64,000 bases of DNA from Vermamoeba vermiformis (lineage: Eukaryota; Tubulinea; Echinamoebida): the NCBI GenBank assembly GCA_045837725.1, contig JBEWZL010000266.1, positions 558,001-622,000 of the forward strand, written 5' to 3'. A program made the translations under genes and the position numbers. The notes under the pieces were generated by a model. It was not told the origin of the DNA, made no database searches, and worked only from the letters and a program-made list of their open reading frames with translations. Below, one piece after another: positions 1 to 11,443 of this stretch (positions are counted from its first letter, which is position 1; each line of letters opens with the position of its first letter).

Positions 1-1583
1 CCTCTTGAATCTTCTTAGCGTGTTTAATAGGCTTGCCGTCTTCACTTTCACCGTGAACTGAACTGTAAATCGGACGATGACCAGCGACCAAGATCCAAGG
101 GTAGATGTCGCGCATGCTGTTGGCAATTTTCAAATCGTTTTCTAACCACGCCAATTGGTCACCGAAAGTAGAGGGCTCGGGAGCTCCAGGAAAATCTATG
201 AATAGAGCGTGAGTAAGCGTTACTATTAGTTCTGAAATGACGATCGCGTGCACTTTTTCTTACCAGTCTCCGTAGAAATCGATACAAAGTGAATATTAGC
301 ATAGTTATAGCTGTAAAACATGTTCGTGTTGCTGCCACTCTCTTCTCCGGGCATTTTGAATCGATGGTTGTACGCCGTAAAATTTCTTGAAAACTTGCAA
401 CCTTCGTGCTTGCAGTCTTCCTCGTGATTTCCTAATAAGGCAAAATTAGCGCTTCACGTTACGTGTCCATGTTACTTACCGGGCAATACCATGTACGGCG
501 CTACTCTCATCGCTGGCTCGACGAGTTTGAACCACTGATCCCACACTTCTTCGTACAAACCACCAGGATAATCATCAGCATAACTGTCCAGTGCACGTTA
601 GATTTAATAGGATATTATACTATAATATAAGGTGGTCAGTAGTACCTGATGTCTCCGATGTGCCACACAAAGTCAGCTTCTTTGTTCACGATGCGGCTGA
701 CGGCACGAGGGATGGTGTGCTGCGAGTTCACAATGCCCATGTCACCGTACACCACGACTGTCGTGTTCAGCGATGACTTGGAGGAGGTCGGTGTGGCTGG
801 AGCGGACTGAAATAAAAGTTAGATCAAGCTCGAGGTGTCATCGCCCAGCACGTGACATTTAAATTTGACGGTAAGAATATATTTATAATTATAAGCCGGT
901 ATTGGTTTACTCACGGTAAAGGAAAATTCGTCGCTCCATCCAGCTTTTTCGTCGCCACAAATGTAATAGTACTTCGTGCTTGGCTTCAGCTGTGTCATCT
1001 TGACGTGATTATGATACATTACGACGTCACCTCCATCGCTCTATCGATCGTTAGTAATTGAATACATCGCAGGTAAAAAGCCCGATTGAGGCTAAATTTA
1101 GAAATTTAGCATTTCAATGTCTTTTGTGGTTGCTTACTTTCAAGTAATTCACGCTTTCGCCAGTAGCTTTGTACGTGTATTGATTGGAGGCCAAGCCATA
1201 CTTCACTGTAACGGTGTGTGGCAGTCCGATGGTTAAGTAGCTTACCACCATTTCGCTCGGTGAACCCGAAACTGATTGAAACGTGAGTCATTGCATTAAT
1301 CATTATTATGCAGTACGACATAGATTTATCAATAAATTAAATTAAGATTCAATTTCAAATCCGTTTTTCACCAAAAAGTCTGAAATTATGATCATATTGA
1401 TAATAAATCGTGTAGTTTAATTCCCAATTTAATCTTTTAACAGTATGAATGAGCCTTACGAGCTAAATGAATGTTTTGTGGGATGCAATTCATTGATCCG
1501 CAGATTGCAGGGTAATCTTTCTCTGCCAGCACAGCGTGCGCGAGTAGCGACAACAAAATTATGAAGGCACTACCACGAAGCAT
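1..1583 (-). CDS. Purple acid phosphatase, secreted (3' end cut by window edge)
   Basis: A binuclear-metal phosphomonoesterase of the purple acid phosphatase family, probably secreted or lysosomal. The start at 1583 opens a signal peptide (MLRGSAFIILLSLLAHAVLA). Exon 2 supplies the Fn3-like N-terminal domain (GSPSEMVVSYLT, then YGLASNQY). The catalytic domain follows, with metal-ligand motifs YGDMG, HIGDISYADDY and GNHEEDC across exon joins, and then VAGHRP near the left edge. These are the family blocks in the usual order. The final GHxH-type block is not visible because the gene runs off the window. Several introns of 50-150 bases interrupt it. It starts only 74 bases from the divergent Nudix gene, so the two probably share a promoter region. 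Family assignment is firm; the in vivo substrate is unknown. Confidence 0.93.
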
Positions 1584-1656
1584 GTTTTGTGAGCTCGCTT
1601 TGACAGATCAGTGTTCGTGCGATTGAAAAATTTGTCAGTTTTGAAACTCGATCAAA

Positions 1657-2416
1657 ATGTTGCAAACAACGCTGACATTTTTCAGGCAGAAATCTGCTAA
1701 TAAAATATTGTTAGCTATGAAGAAACGAGGGTTTGGTATTGGCAAATGGAACGGTGCGTACCTTGTCAAGATTAGATCGAGTGACAAAATTTTTTGCTGA
1801 GAAAACAGTACTACTTGGCAACACGCTAATTATTTCGATAATTATTTACTAACTATAAATAATTTGGTATTTATTTTAATTTTTGATCTGCAGGTCCTGG
1901 CGGGAAAGTTGAAAAAGGCGATTCTTGCATAGCTGCAGCTGCTTCACGTGAATGCCAGGAAGAAGTTGGTTTAAAACCAAAATTTCTATCATTAGTGTAC
2001 GTTCATTCAAAAATTTAACATTTTCTTGCTAGATCTTTTTTTGTAACGGCTAATTTTATTCAGTGGCGTGTTAGAGTTTTATTTTGAAGATAACGCAAAG
2101 ATGAACAATCGATGTCACATATTTGTAGCAGAAGAAAACGAATGGGAAGGCCAGGTGACAGAAACTGAAGAAATGAAACCTGCGTAAGATCCGATCAGCG
2201 TGCAATTTCTGCTAATCTAACGCTTGTATTCTTAGGTGGTTCGATATTAATGCCATTCCGTATGATTCTATGTGGCCTGATGACAAAATATGGGTGCCAG
2301 AGATGCTGCGAGGCGAGCAAGTCAATTATCAATTTTATTTCAAAGAGAATCAAATTACCAACTATAAGAAAGGAACGGCTACATTAGCGAGCGAAGAAAT
2401 AATAGGACGATTATAA
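1657..2416 (+). CDS. NUDT1: MTH1/NUDT1-type Nudix hydrolase (oxidised purine nucleotide sanitiser)
   Basis: Human MTH1 hydrolyses 8-oxo-dGTP and related oxidised purine triphosphates, keeping them out of DNA. This protein has the same layout in four exons: MKKRGFGIGKWNG leads into a complete Nudix box (GGKVEKGD, then RECQEEVGL), where the paired glutamates bind metal. A later block, WFDINAIPYDSMWPDD, matches the MTH1 segment that holds the adjacent aspartates used for base recognition. Length is about 165 residues, near the family norm. Exon joins are in phase at N-G (1753/1894), at LV-G, and at PA-W. Its stop lies about 60 bases from the convergent downstream gene. Assignment to the MTH1 subgroup, rather than generic Nudix, rests on the WPDD region. 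Confidence 0.93.
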
Positions 2417-2474
2417 ATAAGAAGCTTAACGAAGACGGCATCCAGGTCGAAAGTTTTATTACTCTGCTTGCTGG

Positions 2475-3038
2475 CTACATATTATAGTTATCGTCATTAT
2501 TTACCAGTTCCGACATGGAGTTAGGAAAAATTATATATGACCCGTTATCATTGAAGTTGGTGTTGGATCCTTTTTTCTTCTGATCACGTTTTGGTTCTCC
2601 TTGGTAAACTAAGATAAGCTCCATCCATTTGGATTTCTCACCAATAGGCTCTTCTATCCAGTAAGTACGTAATAAATACTGCGGAATGCAATTCTGATCC
2701 TTCATGATGTAGTATTTTTTTCGGGATGATGATGGATCTCCCGCTTTGTTCGACTGTGGGCCAGTTCCACTAAAAGGGAATATAGACCGATCAAACTTCT
2801 CGTTTCTTCGTTTTATATAAACGCCTTCGTTCAAAGAGTTGTCGTAGAGGCCTAAAGGTACCTGATCTTGGATTACTCGCAAAATTTCTTCGTTATTAAT
2901 GGCTCGTAGTATTTTGTGCCGAGTCTCTGGTAATTCTTTTTCAAATAACGGTGGATTTGATTGATATTTTTTCAGATGGGATGTTACAAATTCGATTAAT
3001 TGTTGCTCTTGTAAATTAGTCGCATAATTCTTCTCCAT
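2475..3038 (-). CDS. Uncharacterised protein, about 187 aa
   Basis: A single uninterrupted reading frame on the minus strand. I take the ATG at 3038 because the open frame continues upstream only through non-ATG codons. The predicted product starts MEKNYATNLQEQQ and is polar and soluble. Its middle is basic (GVYIKRRNEKFDR) and a conserved-looking segment QYLLRTYWIEEP is followed by a charged C-terminus. I see no signal peptide, membrane segment or metal motif. The IPQYLLRTY block faintly resembles the C-terminal strand of PARP catalytic domains, but nothing else supports that. An extra 5' exon cannot be excluded. A repeated 13-base motif sits 100-150 bases upstream of the start. Confidence 0.5.
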   Translation of the reverse strand: MEKNYATNLQEQQLIEFVTSHLKKYQSNPPLFEKELPETRHKILRAINNEEILRVIQDQVPLGLYDNSLNEGVYIKRRNEKFDRSIFPFSGTGPQSNKAGDPSSSRKKYYIMKDQNCIPQYLLRTYWIEEPIGEKSKWMELILVYQGEPKRDQKKKGSNTNFNDNGSYIIFPNSMSELVNNDDNYNM

Positions 3039-3138
3039 CAAATAGGGATTATGACACGATAAGCATTGAATTTGGTATAAACAAGAACTGTTGTGCAAGC
3101 AAATAGATATTTTTGCGCAGTCCTTTTTAAGCGCTGTG

Positions 3139-3190
3139 CGACACGCCGTGTCCGAGTCACGTTTTTGAAATTCCGCTCGACACGCCGTGT
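3139..3190. promoter_or_regulatory. Two exact copies of CGACACGCCGTGT
   Basis: The 13-mer occurs at 3139-3151 and again at 3178-3190, 39 bases apart start to start. Each holds an 11-base near-palindrome (ACACG-C-CGTGT). The pair lies upstream of the minus-strand gene starting at 3038, in an AT-rich gap where such GC-rich repeats stand out. A dimeric regulator binding site is a reasonable inference; no regulator is known. Confidence 0.4.
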
Positions 3191-3941
3191 GGAGCCTTAT
3201 TATGCGCGAATAATTATCTTATCAAAATGGTAATCATGTGTATTGCTCGTGCTAAAGTAGTGTAGCACGAAGCTCTTCGTTGAGAATCAGGCGGATCAAG
3301 TTCACCTTTGTACATTATGATGAAGTTTTAATTGTGGGGATTTATAAATTAGCATTAATATTCGGGAAAATAAGCTTGAAATTCTTCATTTAAAGGTTTT
3401 CGTACCGACGGTTTAAGCTGGCTCCCTTTTCCCGCGCGTTAAAATAATTTGTTTGCCGTCGTGATTTGACATTTGAAAAAAGCAAAAGAACATACGACTA
3501 CGACTGTACAAGACAGTAGCAGATGAAGCTCGGATTATAATAATCCCTCCATCGATTCGTTGGGTGCAACGGTAACATGAACGAGACTTGATCTTAGTTT
3601 AGTTCGCGTTGTTTACAATGTTTTCCATTTTATTAAAATTTGTAGTATTATTTTCGCGATAAGGGTCCTTCTCCTGGGCTTTGTTTTACATCTAAAAAAT
3701 CAAGAAAAAATATTTTAATTCATTACTAACTCCAAAGCCTGTCAATCCCTAAATAACGAATAATTTATGACTCTAGGGACGTATTCATATTTTAGTTCCC
3801 TCTTTGCGTGGTTCTGCGCGCGAAATAATTAATTATTTGCGCACGTTATTTTCTGAAACTGTGCGACTTATGAAGCCACACCTATAATATTATTTAGCAC
3901 GGCATACGTTATTAGGAGATTAATTGCTAGTAAGACGACGA
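3191..3941. other. Intergenic, no gene seen
   Basis: About 750 bases, AT-rich, with no convincing open frame or exon-like block on either strand. It separates the divergent small gene at 2475-3038 from the long F-box gene, so it probably holds both promoters. Confidence 0.5.
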
Positions 3942-6900
3942 ATGGAGCGGAATCTGGTTTCATCCCACGACCTCTGCCTTTTGGATAGCTTGCTCGATGA
4001 ACTAGTGCTAACGATATTAGAAAAACTAGAATTAAGCCAATTGTGTACGTAACTAACTAAATAATTGGTAGATCCAATAATTAATTTAACTTCCCGTTGA
4101 TCTCGCCTTCGTTATCTTAATTAAACCTCTTATATAACATTAAATATCCTCATGTTGCATTAATTATGCGCATAATCTAATTTAATTGTTGTATTACAGG
4201 GAATTTGGCTTGCGTGTGTACCAGATGGCGCCAGTTAACTCTGAAGCAAGAATTTTGGCGATTTCATGCCATCAAAAAATGGGGCGAGTCTATAGTGCCT
4301 AATAGCTATGCGTTTACAAGTGATTCAGTCCGAGTCGATTTCACGAAGTACTTGATCCCAACTTACGAAGGTACGTGGATTACGTATCCATCAATAGTTG
4401 GGTACAACTAATGTTTTATATAGTTGGAAATAACACAGCCGTAGATTGGCGAAAATACTTCAAGATCAGGTAAGCCATTTGCGGATTCGCTTTCGAGATT
4501 CGCGTACTGACCGGATGTGCTTTTAGATACTTCTTCGAACCCGTTAAATTCGCGTTAGACAGACACTATTTTTTTGTACGCGAAATAGCAGCTAACCCAC
4601 TGGGGCTGGACTACGTGCTCCCCAAAGAGCGAAAAATTATGCTACCAGAAGGTTATGAAATTGATACCGCGGTGCCAGGAAGTCTAGAAGTATTTGACGA
4701 TGTGTCTTGGTCTGACGATAGTGAGTCGGAACAAGAATTGGGCGAGTACTTGAACGATGAGGATTGGTTCAACGACGAACTCGTTACGGGGGAGAATATT
4801 CATGACAACAAACCAATGAAAGATTACGTACGTATAGGTTATACTATAGTCACTATTATTGATTATTATTGAACTTAAACAAATTTTGGCCGGACAAAAG
4901 CTTTTGTTGTGGATTTGCGGATTCGCATCCACAAATTACTCTTTTTCTAGCAATTCCTTTTTAATATACTTTTAGACCTCAAATCTGTAATAATATTATT
5001 TTTAGAGCGAAGATTTATATACAAGCTCGATTTCAACGTTCTTCATTCGTTTACCTCAGCGTAAAAAAGCGAGAATCAGCATTCCAGACGGATTTCCGAA
5101 ATTATTATGGTCGTTCGCCATGGAAATATACCCGTTATTATTAGAGGCCAAGTTATATGCCGAGTTGATTGTTGCTACAAACTTCTTGGTCAGATCCACA
5201 GTTTTATTCTTCGGTATTCGGGATTGGTAATTAATAACCCCTATTTCTATAACTCTTTAATTAATTCATATTTTTTTTAGGCTTTGTAAGCAATTGCATG
5301 ATATTTGTTTGTTAGTCGAAGACAAACCTCGATTAATGCTCCCGCTACTATTTCCGATCTGCACCGTGCTCGATCAATCTCAAACCATCTCTCAGTACCA
5401 ACTAGACATTCTTAAGAGCGTATTGAACAAGTTATTAGATCTTACCAATTCTAAGAAATTTGCGGCGGCCAATGAACGCTTCAACGAGGAGTTACGCGAG
5501 TACGTTGCGAATTTCAGCGAAGATTCAGTTCAGCATGAAATTATTGCATCGTTCTTTGAGTATATCGATCCACATATATTGAATAAGGAGGAAGCAAAGA
5601 GAAAAACCCGTTCAATGATGAATTTTGTGGATCCCATCAAAACGTACGAAATGTTTGGAGTTCAGGTGCAGGAAGGAGTTGTTGTTCCTAGAGTACCTAT
5701 TTATTTTACTGCACATGAAGGTATGTATACGAATGAATCAAAACGTTACCGATTTAATCGCAATTCTATTATTCAGAGTTTGCTCAAGTTATCATTGATT
5801 TTGTTGTCTCAAAGTTCCACGAAACGAACAGTGACAAGGAGAAAATCATGTTGCTGACTCTCGCTGATATGATCAACGGAAAATTAATGAGATTTTGCAA
5901 CGGTCTCTTTCCGTAAGTACAAGATGCGTGACACAAAGTCACTGAACGCCAAATTTACGTATTTTTGCAGATTGGCGTGTGAAGCTACAAAACACGAGAA
6001 CGACGACGTGGCATTTGCAGCATATACTTTGTTGTATCGCAAAATGAGTGCCAAGCTATCGAGTCAGTTCGCTGAAACCTTAGTGCACACTGTGTTTGAC
6101 GCGTTATTGCGTGGTCTGGATCGATTCCCTGAGAACTCGTGAGTCAATCTAAATTTCCTTATTTGTATTATTAATACTAACTAACATTGCTTATTCAAGA
6201 CTGTGCATTATTGTTGCGTTGACGAAGTTACTGCAAAATAACGGCAAACTTATCACGGACAAGCAGCTCGAAGAATTGAACACAAAAATTCTTGCAAACA
6301 TGTCAAAACCAGCGCAATTTTTCGATCGCAATGTGTTATTGGCCTCAAAAGTGTACCCGTTCAACAACTTTTACAAATTAGGCAAAATTTTTGGAGAGCG
6401 AATGAAACCCGTACGTACAATACGTAATTTATAAATAGTAGTATTATTTATTATTTTCACAGTATTTGCCGAAATACAGGCTCGCCATATTTGGCTTGGG
6501 CTCGGCGGATCTGGAAGTTGTCGTGAAACTCAAAAACGGAGTGGATTTAATGATGGAGACTAATACGTCGCCGCAAAGATTTATCCAGTACTCCTTATTA
6601 GGTAATACTAGCAATATATAATTGAACGGGTCTAATTTTGGCTCCCAGGAAAATCGAGTATTGGTGAAGAATTCGACCACGAAAATTTAGATTATGCGCG
6701 GGAACTACTGAAATATTGTGACAAGATGGACGATGATATGATATGGAGCACTAGGACTGTGCATGAATTACGTGCCTTATTTGGCAATGTCTTTGCAAAG
6801 ATTCTTCAATCCGACAACGCCCAAGAAAAACTTCGATACCATGTCGAAGCCGTTCTGAATTCTTTTTCAAGTGAAGTCTTTGAACTAGGACGAAAGTATT

Positions 6901-8584
6901 ATACAGGACCTATGACGATTCCAACAGACCCTAACCATCGAACACCAATTCCTCCGACTTCATTACAATTTGTGTCTGCTATGCAAGTCTGGCGCCAACG
7001 AAAAGAAGGAAAAGTCGACGGAATAACTCAAACGGATGAAGAATTCTTTAATTTTTCGTACTCGGATCTGGTAATGGAAAAAATGCTCGATGAGCAACCG
7101 AAGGACAACAAACTTTACTCGGAACAATTCAACGATATCATATGGGATGACCTTTCAGGGGCAGAATATGCCCATTATAGAGCTGTGTCTGCGGTATGTA
7201 CAATAATAATTATTTAATTTATTTATTTTTTTCTTGGTAGACTTTGCAACAACTTTCGTTCCAGATTATCAAAGACAATTTACTCAGCGTACTTGATTTA
7301 ATTACGCAAGAAACTGACCTGTTAGACGCATTTCATGTGTTATTAGCCTACGCTAAGAACCATGAAGTTAGCGGATCCGTCATTTTGGCCATTTTCAAGA
7401 CGTACCGCTTACTGAAAGAAAAATTCAGTGAAGAGACACAATGTTTTTACCTGAACACTATGGCTAGCATATTAAGCGTTAGATTGAACGGAAAAAATAT
7501 CGACTTGGAATTAGCTAATACGATACGGGACTGCTCGTACGAGGTAAGTTCTGAAGAATTTAAGTAAAATTTCTCCGAATTATTAACGCTATTATTTTCT
7601 CAGGTTATTTTCGACTATGCGAAGAACAATTACCCTAAGCACGATGTTATGATGGGTATACTCGCATTTTCTATTCTTTTGGACCATCTGCCTATTACTC
7701 GTGACTCATACCACATTTCGGTACGTGTTAATTTTTTTGGACAATTAGTGCCGATAGTATTTTAATTAATTACTAATTTTGATGTTTTAAATAGACGTTT
7801 GATGTGCTTTATATGTTATTAAGAAAAAGTCCTCTTGGAGTGTACAACGCAATGTTCCGAATTTGTGAATCAAGCCTGCTGTTTGCTAATCACCCAAGAG
7901 ATGTAAGGAATAATTTATTTCTTTTATTTTCGTTAATGAATAACTCTTCTATTGTTGTACAGGACCCGTCGGATCGGCATTACGAGATGCGTTTACATAC
8001 TTTGGCACTGTTGGGGTATCACTTTGGCATGCACTTTATAAAAGTAACTAACTAATTAACAACTGCTAGCCCGCGCAACTAATATTTTGCTAGCAAATTG
8101 GCATTCAAAAAATCTTCTCGGATCCGAACGGCAACCAGATCCAGCACATAAGCCCAGAGCGTAAGTTTGATAATGTACTTAATATAACTGTATTAATATA
8201 ACAAATATAGTACTTCCGTATAAGATAATGTTCTATTTGGATACCGTTGACAGATCTGCCGTTCAACCGCACCTCATCGAACGAATGGAACGATTCTACG
8301 TGTTGTGCAAAGTGTACGCAAGTCACAAGCAAAAATCAGAAAGCGAGCTTAGATTTCTCAATTTATACAACGCTGCGTACTTTGAGACCGAAACAGTCAA
8401 AGAAATTCTGCGCACCAACGACAAACTTATGATTATGTTGCCGGATCTCGAATCACGAGTGAAGACATGGGACGGTATTTATGACTTGAACAGCAAGCAT
8501 GTATTTTTGGATGTCAAAGAACCAAATGAAGAACCAACGCGGACCAACGATGTAATTGATGACAAAGACTTAATGACCGATTAA
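3942..8584 (+). CDS. Very long F-box protein, helical C-terminal body of unknown function
   Basis: An intron-rich gene (about 15 exons) for a protein of roughly 1,200 residues. An F-box lies at residues 18-60, formed across the first splice (TTG T|GG, giving SQLWNLACVCTRW); F-boxes recruit Skp1 and the SCF ubiquitin ligase. After it comes an acidic stretch (DDVSWSDDSESEQELGEYL), then a long mostly helical body without recognisable repeats or catalytic motifs, containing blocks such as RSMMNFVDPIKTYEMFG and FSYSDLVMEKMLDEQ. The body could be an ARM/HEAT-like solenoid acting as substrate receptor, which is inference from helix-rich composition only. The C-terminus is acidic. The stop lies 22 bases before the target-site duplication of the transposon at 8607. 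Confidence 0.75.
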
Positions 8585-8611
8585 ATCGTACTGTGTAAAA
8601 TATTTCAACTA

Positions 8612-8632
8612 TCAAAGTATTTATAAATGAAA
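8612..8632 (+). repeat. Left terminal inverted repeat of the transposon
   Basis: Begins TCAAAGTATT, continues TATAAATGAAA. It pairs with 11410-11430 at 19 of 21 positions and is preceded directly by the AACTA duplication. Confidence 0.7.
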
Positions 8633-8666
8633 ATCCATTTTTTTATTGTAAATTAACGAAATAACA

Positions 8667-9566
8667 CTATTTATCATTCGCACGATGATGGTCATTCAAC
8701 AATGAGAATAATTCTACCATCATTTTCATATTGGCAGCCCATAGCTCTTTGAATTCTTGCATAATCATCTTGTGGTGGATCTCGTCTTTTTCATGGATCT
8801 CGCCGATCACGCTGCGGAACTGCTTCGCAAAATCTGATAAAATTGGAGTGACTATAGCTTGCACTAGATGTGATATCTCGTGCGCATTGAGTCCTGAGAT
8901 TGTTCGTCGCGATGTTGTGTGCGGCGAAGATCTGGTTTGGTGAGGTTCGGATTTCTGTTCGTTTTCTTTTTTCATTGATTCCAGCCACGCGTCACATGCA
9001 GCATGATCCCATGAGTCATTTTCATGCACTTCTACTATGGAATCAATGTCTACCGTGTAAGGAAGTTGGTCTTTCGTGCAATCTGACGGATTGACAAACA
9101 CTGTAAACTTTTTGCCGAGGTCAGACGCCACGATTCCATAAACCATCAAGTTATCCGTATCCATGCGTCCTATTCGTGTCTTGACTTTACTTCCAGGGTG
9201 AATTTTGACGACATTGTTTGAATTTTTCGGGTCTGAAAGTGTGAGATCGGCAAGAATGATTTTGTCGCCAATAACTGTTCGGGATTCACTCGCAAGTTTT
9301 TTCCAACTGTGATACGGATGTTGTAGAGCACGTCCCGATGGCTCTGTTCCTGTTTTATGCTTTTTCTTGGGCCGCTCGTCACCATCTCCATGGAAGCCAA
9401 ATTTTGTGTCAAGATCTTGACTTGGGGCAGGTCGCAGCATGCCACCTTCTGTTGATGCAGCTTGAAGATCGATATTGTTGCTATTATTGTCGCCATCAGC
9501 CCCACCACCCTCTTTTGCAGTGCGGGGCCGTTTAGTTTTGGATGTCTTGTTGTTGGATTGACTCAT
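8667..9566 (-). CDS. Intronless transposon-borne ORF, basic N-terminus, possible DNA-binding accessory protein
   Basis: A 299-residue frame from the ATG at 9566 (the frame extends three codons upstream only via GTG). The N-terminal 80 residues are low-complexity and basic, with likely nuclear localisation patches (KTKRPRTAK and RPKKKHKTG). A compact middle region (about 85-200) looks like a beta-rich fold ending in an acidic helix (HENDSWDHAACDAWLES). The C-terminus is helical (FRSVIGEIHEKDEIHHKM), perhaps an oligomerisation coil. It lies inside the transposon, divergent from the larger ORF, with about 200 bases between starts that would hold a two-way promoter. No homologue is recognised. 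A transposase-partner role is inference from position. Confidence 0.5.
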   Translation of the reverse strand: MSQSNNKTSKTKRPRTAKEGGGADGDNNSNNIDLQAASTEGGMLRPAPSQDLDTKFGFHGDGDERPKKKHKTGTEPSGRALQHPYHSWKKLASESRTVIGDKIILADLTLSDPKNSNNVVKIHPGSKVKTRIGRMDTDNLMVYGIVASDLGKKFTVFVNPSDCTKDQLPYTVDIDSIVEVHENDSWDHAACDAWLESMKKENEQKSEPHQTRSSPHTTSRRTISGLNAHEISHLVQAIVTPILSDFAKQFRSVIGEIHEKDEIHHKMIMQEFKELWAANMKMMVELFSLLNDHHRANDK

Positions 9567-9773
9567 TCTTGGCACAATGATGGAATTAAGGTACGGCGAT
9601 AATTTTAAAAAATCATACGAGTATCTAATATTGTCACCTTATATAGAATATCCTGTAAAAATCAAGCTTGAATTATTTTAAATTCAATTCGAAAATTCCG
9701 TCAAATCCAGTCCCACTTCATCTTGGTAAGTGTTCTGATAGTATTTATCCATTTGCCACGAACATTATAAATT

Positions 9774-11243
9774 ATGTCTACTAATTTTATTATTAAATTA
9801 TTAGTATTGAAGACTTTCTCGCACTGCACTTGGAAAGAGTGGCGATTTCTGCGCCAATCCAACAACGAACCAGTATATGAGCATCAAATACGAGAGTGTC
9901 AAAAACAATTGATTAAAGACTATGCTAGCCGTCCTCTCCGTGCTACTCATGGAGCTTATTTCCCTCTGCATTCGTTTTTTCAGCGGATCTTGGATTGGAA
10001 ACTCGGCGAGCACCACTTAGCCCTAATGCCGACCAGTGGAGATGAGCTGCACATCAAAATTTCGTGGGACGGGTACAGTCACTTCCACCAGAAGCTAGAA
10101 TCATGGTATATGGTGTTCTACGATGTGCTGCACAGCCAATCGTCGATGCACGCGCACTGTTTTGCAATCTCACGCATGTCTGAAAGCTCAGCCAACTTTC
10201 GCACAGTATGCACAGAAATTGACCTCAATGGGTTTGTCCAATGGTTGCAATCATTCAATATCAGCATCAATTCTCAGCTTTATCGAATCAACTTGATGAC
10301 ATCAGCGGATTGGATTGGCTATGTTGTCGAGCTTGGTGCACCCCGACCTGGCACTCGTTCATTAACAGATATAGTATGTCCCTCTTGTGGCTGTGACAAA
10401 CATTACCTACGTCATTTATGGTTAGAACATCCTTGGGCCATCAAACACCCGCAACTCTCAATCGTCAATTTTCCAAGTGCAGCGATTCAAACATTGCCCC
10501 TTCACAAGCGCCGCTATGATTGGATGCACGGATGCACATTATTATTACACCACTGCTTGATGAATATATACTTGGATTTTAGTCCACGGACTGCCCAGAA
10601 GGGTGTATTCTACAAGTTCGTCGAGAAATTTCGATAAAAGTGGTCCGTCAAGAATTTGCTCGAGCCTATTGGAATGAAGAAGTGGTGGACCAGTGATTGG
10701 ATCCAGCACTTTGAAGAGATATTCAGCAGCCACCCAGATCAAAACAGCATAGCATGGAGCGATGGAAATTCTTGGATCTGTTCAATTTACCAAATGTGGA
10801 CTTTGCTTGTCGATTCTTGCAGAGTCTATTATGAATTTGCATACACCCGAGATCCAAATCAAGAGAACTTCATTCCTCTTTATTATGCCCGTCATGCAAT
10901 CTGCTCAATCTTTGCATTCAAGAAGTGGTGCCTGGATCCAACCACTCATTTCATGCTAAATGAAGCTATCATCTACGCTATTCAAGACAATGGTGCTTAT
11001 CAAACTCTACAAGAGAGTGTCGAGCATGCCAACCATGATGTAAAGGAAGATTGCCGATGCACTTCAGCACGTGATTTGACAGAAGCTTTGAACCACCAAG
11101 AGCTCGAGCGACGGTTGATGGAATTGAATTATTATACAGCCCCAAGCAAGCTAGATTCAGACATTACAATCAATCATAGTTCAACAATAGCATTTGCAAA
11201 ATACACTCCCCTAGCATACAGTGTTGTGTCATTCCAGGACTGA
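9774..11243 (+). CDS. Transposase-like ORF with one in-frame stop
   Basis: A 490-codon frame without introns, interrupted once by an in-frame TAA at 10635-10637; both halves lie in the same frame. Order of visible features: SWDGYSH at about residue 100, SADWIGY at about 180, a cysteine cluster (CPSCGCDKHYLRHLW) at about 202, then HKRRYDWMHGC at about 243. Aspartates placed around a cysteine-rich insert, with a DxxH-like block after it, recall large DDE transposases of protists and invertebrates, but I cannot assign catalytic residues. The stop could mark a dead copy, a sequencing error or read-through. The flanking inverted repeats support a transposase role better than the protein itself does. 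Confidence 0.5.
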
Positions 11244-11409
11244 ACATATGAAATTTTAGCGGATCGTGACAAAACAGATCTTCAAATTTATTTCTGAAGG
11301 ATAAAACCAAACCACATCAATAGTAGGAATTCAATAAGGCCCTACCATGTATTATATCGCTCAAGTGTGTGCACATTGTATTTTGTCTATCGTCAATAAA
11401 TATTTTAAA

Positions 11410-11430
11410 TTTCATTGATCAATACTTTGA
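11410..11430 (-). repeat. Right terminal inverted repeat of the transposon
   Basis: Reverse-complement partner of 8612-8632, followed directly by the second AACTA copy at 11431-11435. An AATAAA-like signal just inside probably ends transcripts of the plus-strand ORF. Confidence 0.7.
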
Positions 11431-11443
11431 AACTATTTTATAT

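Larger units (their letters stand above)
8607..11435. mobile_element. DNA transposon, about 2.8 kb, with TIRs and a 5-base target duplication
   Basis: The ends carry matching inverted repeats. The left end at 8612 starts TCAAAGTATT, and the right end read on the minus strand from 11430 also starts TCAAAGTATT; 19 of the first 21 positions agree. Immediately outside, AACTA stands on both sides (8607-8611 and 11431-11435) as a direct repeat. Inside are two divergent intronless ORFs in an otherwise intron-rich neighbourhood. It separates two convergent host genes whose stop codons would be about 35 bases apart without it. The superfamily is not identified. Confidence 0.72.

Noticed and set aside
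2475-3038. PARP-related protein, from the block QYLLRTY
   Set aside because: Only one short strand-like block is similar; no PARP catalytic triad or fold is visible.
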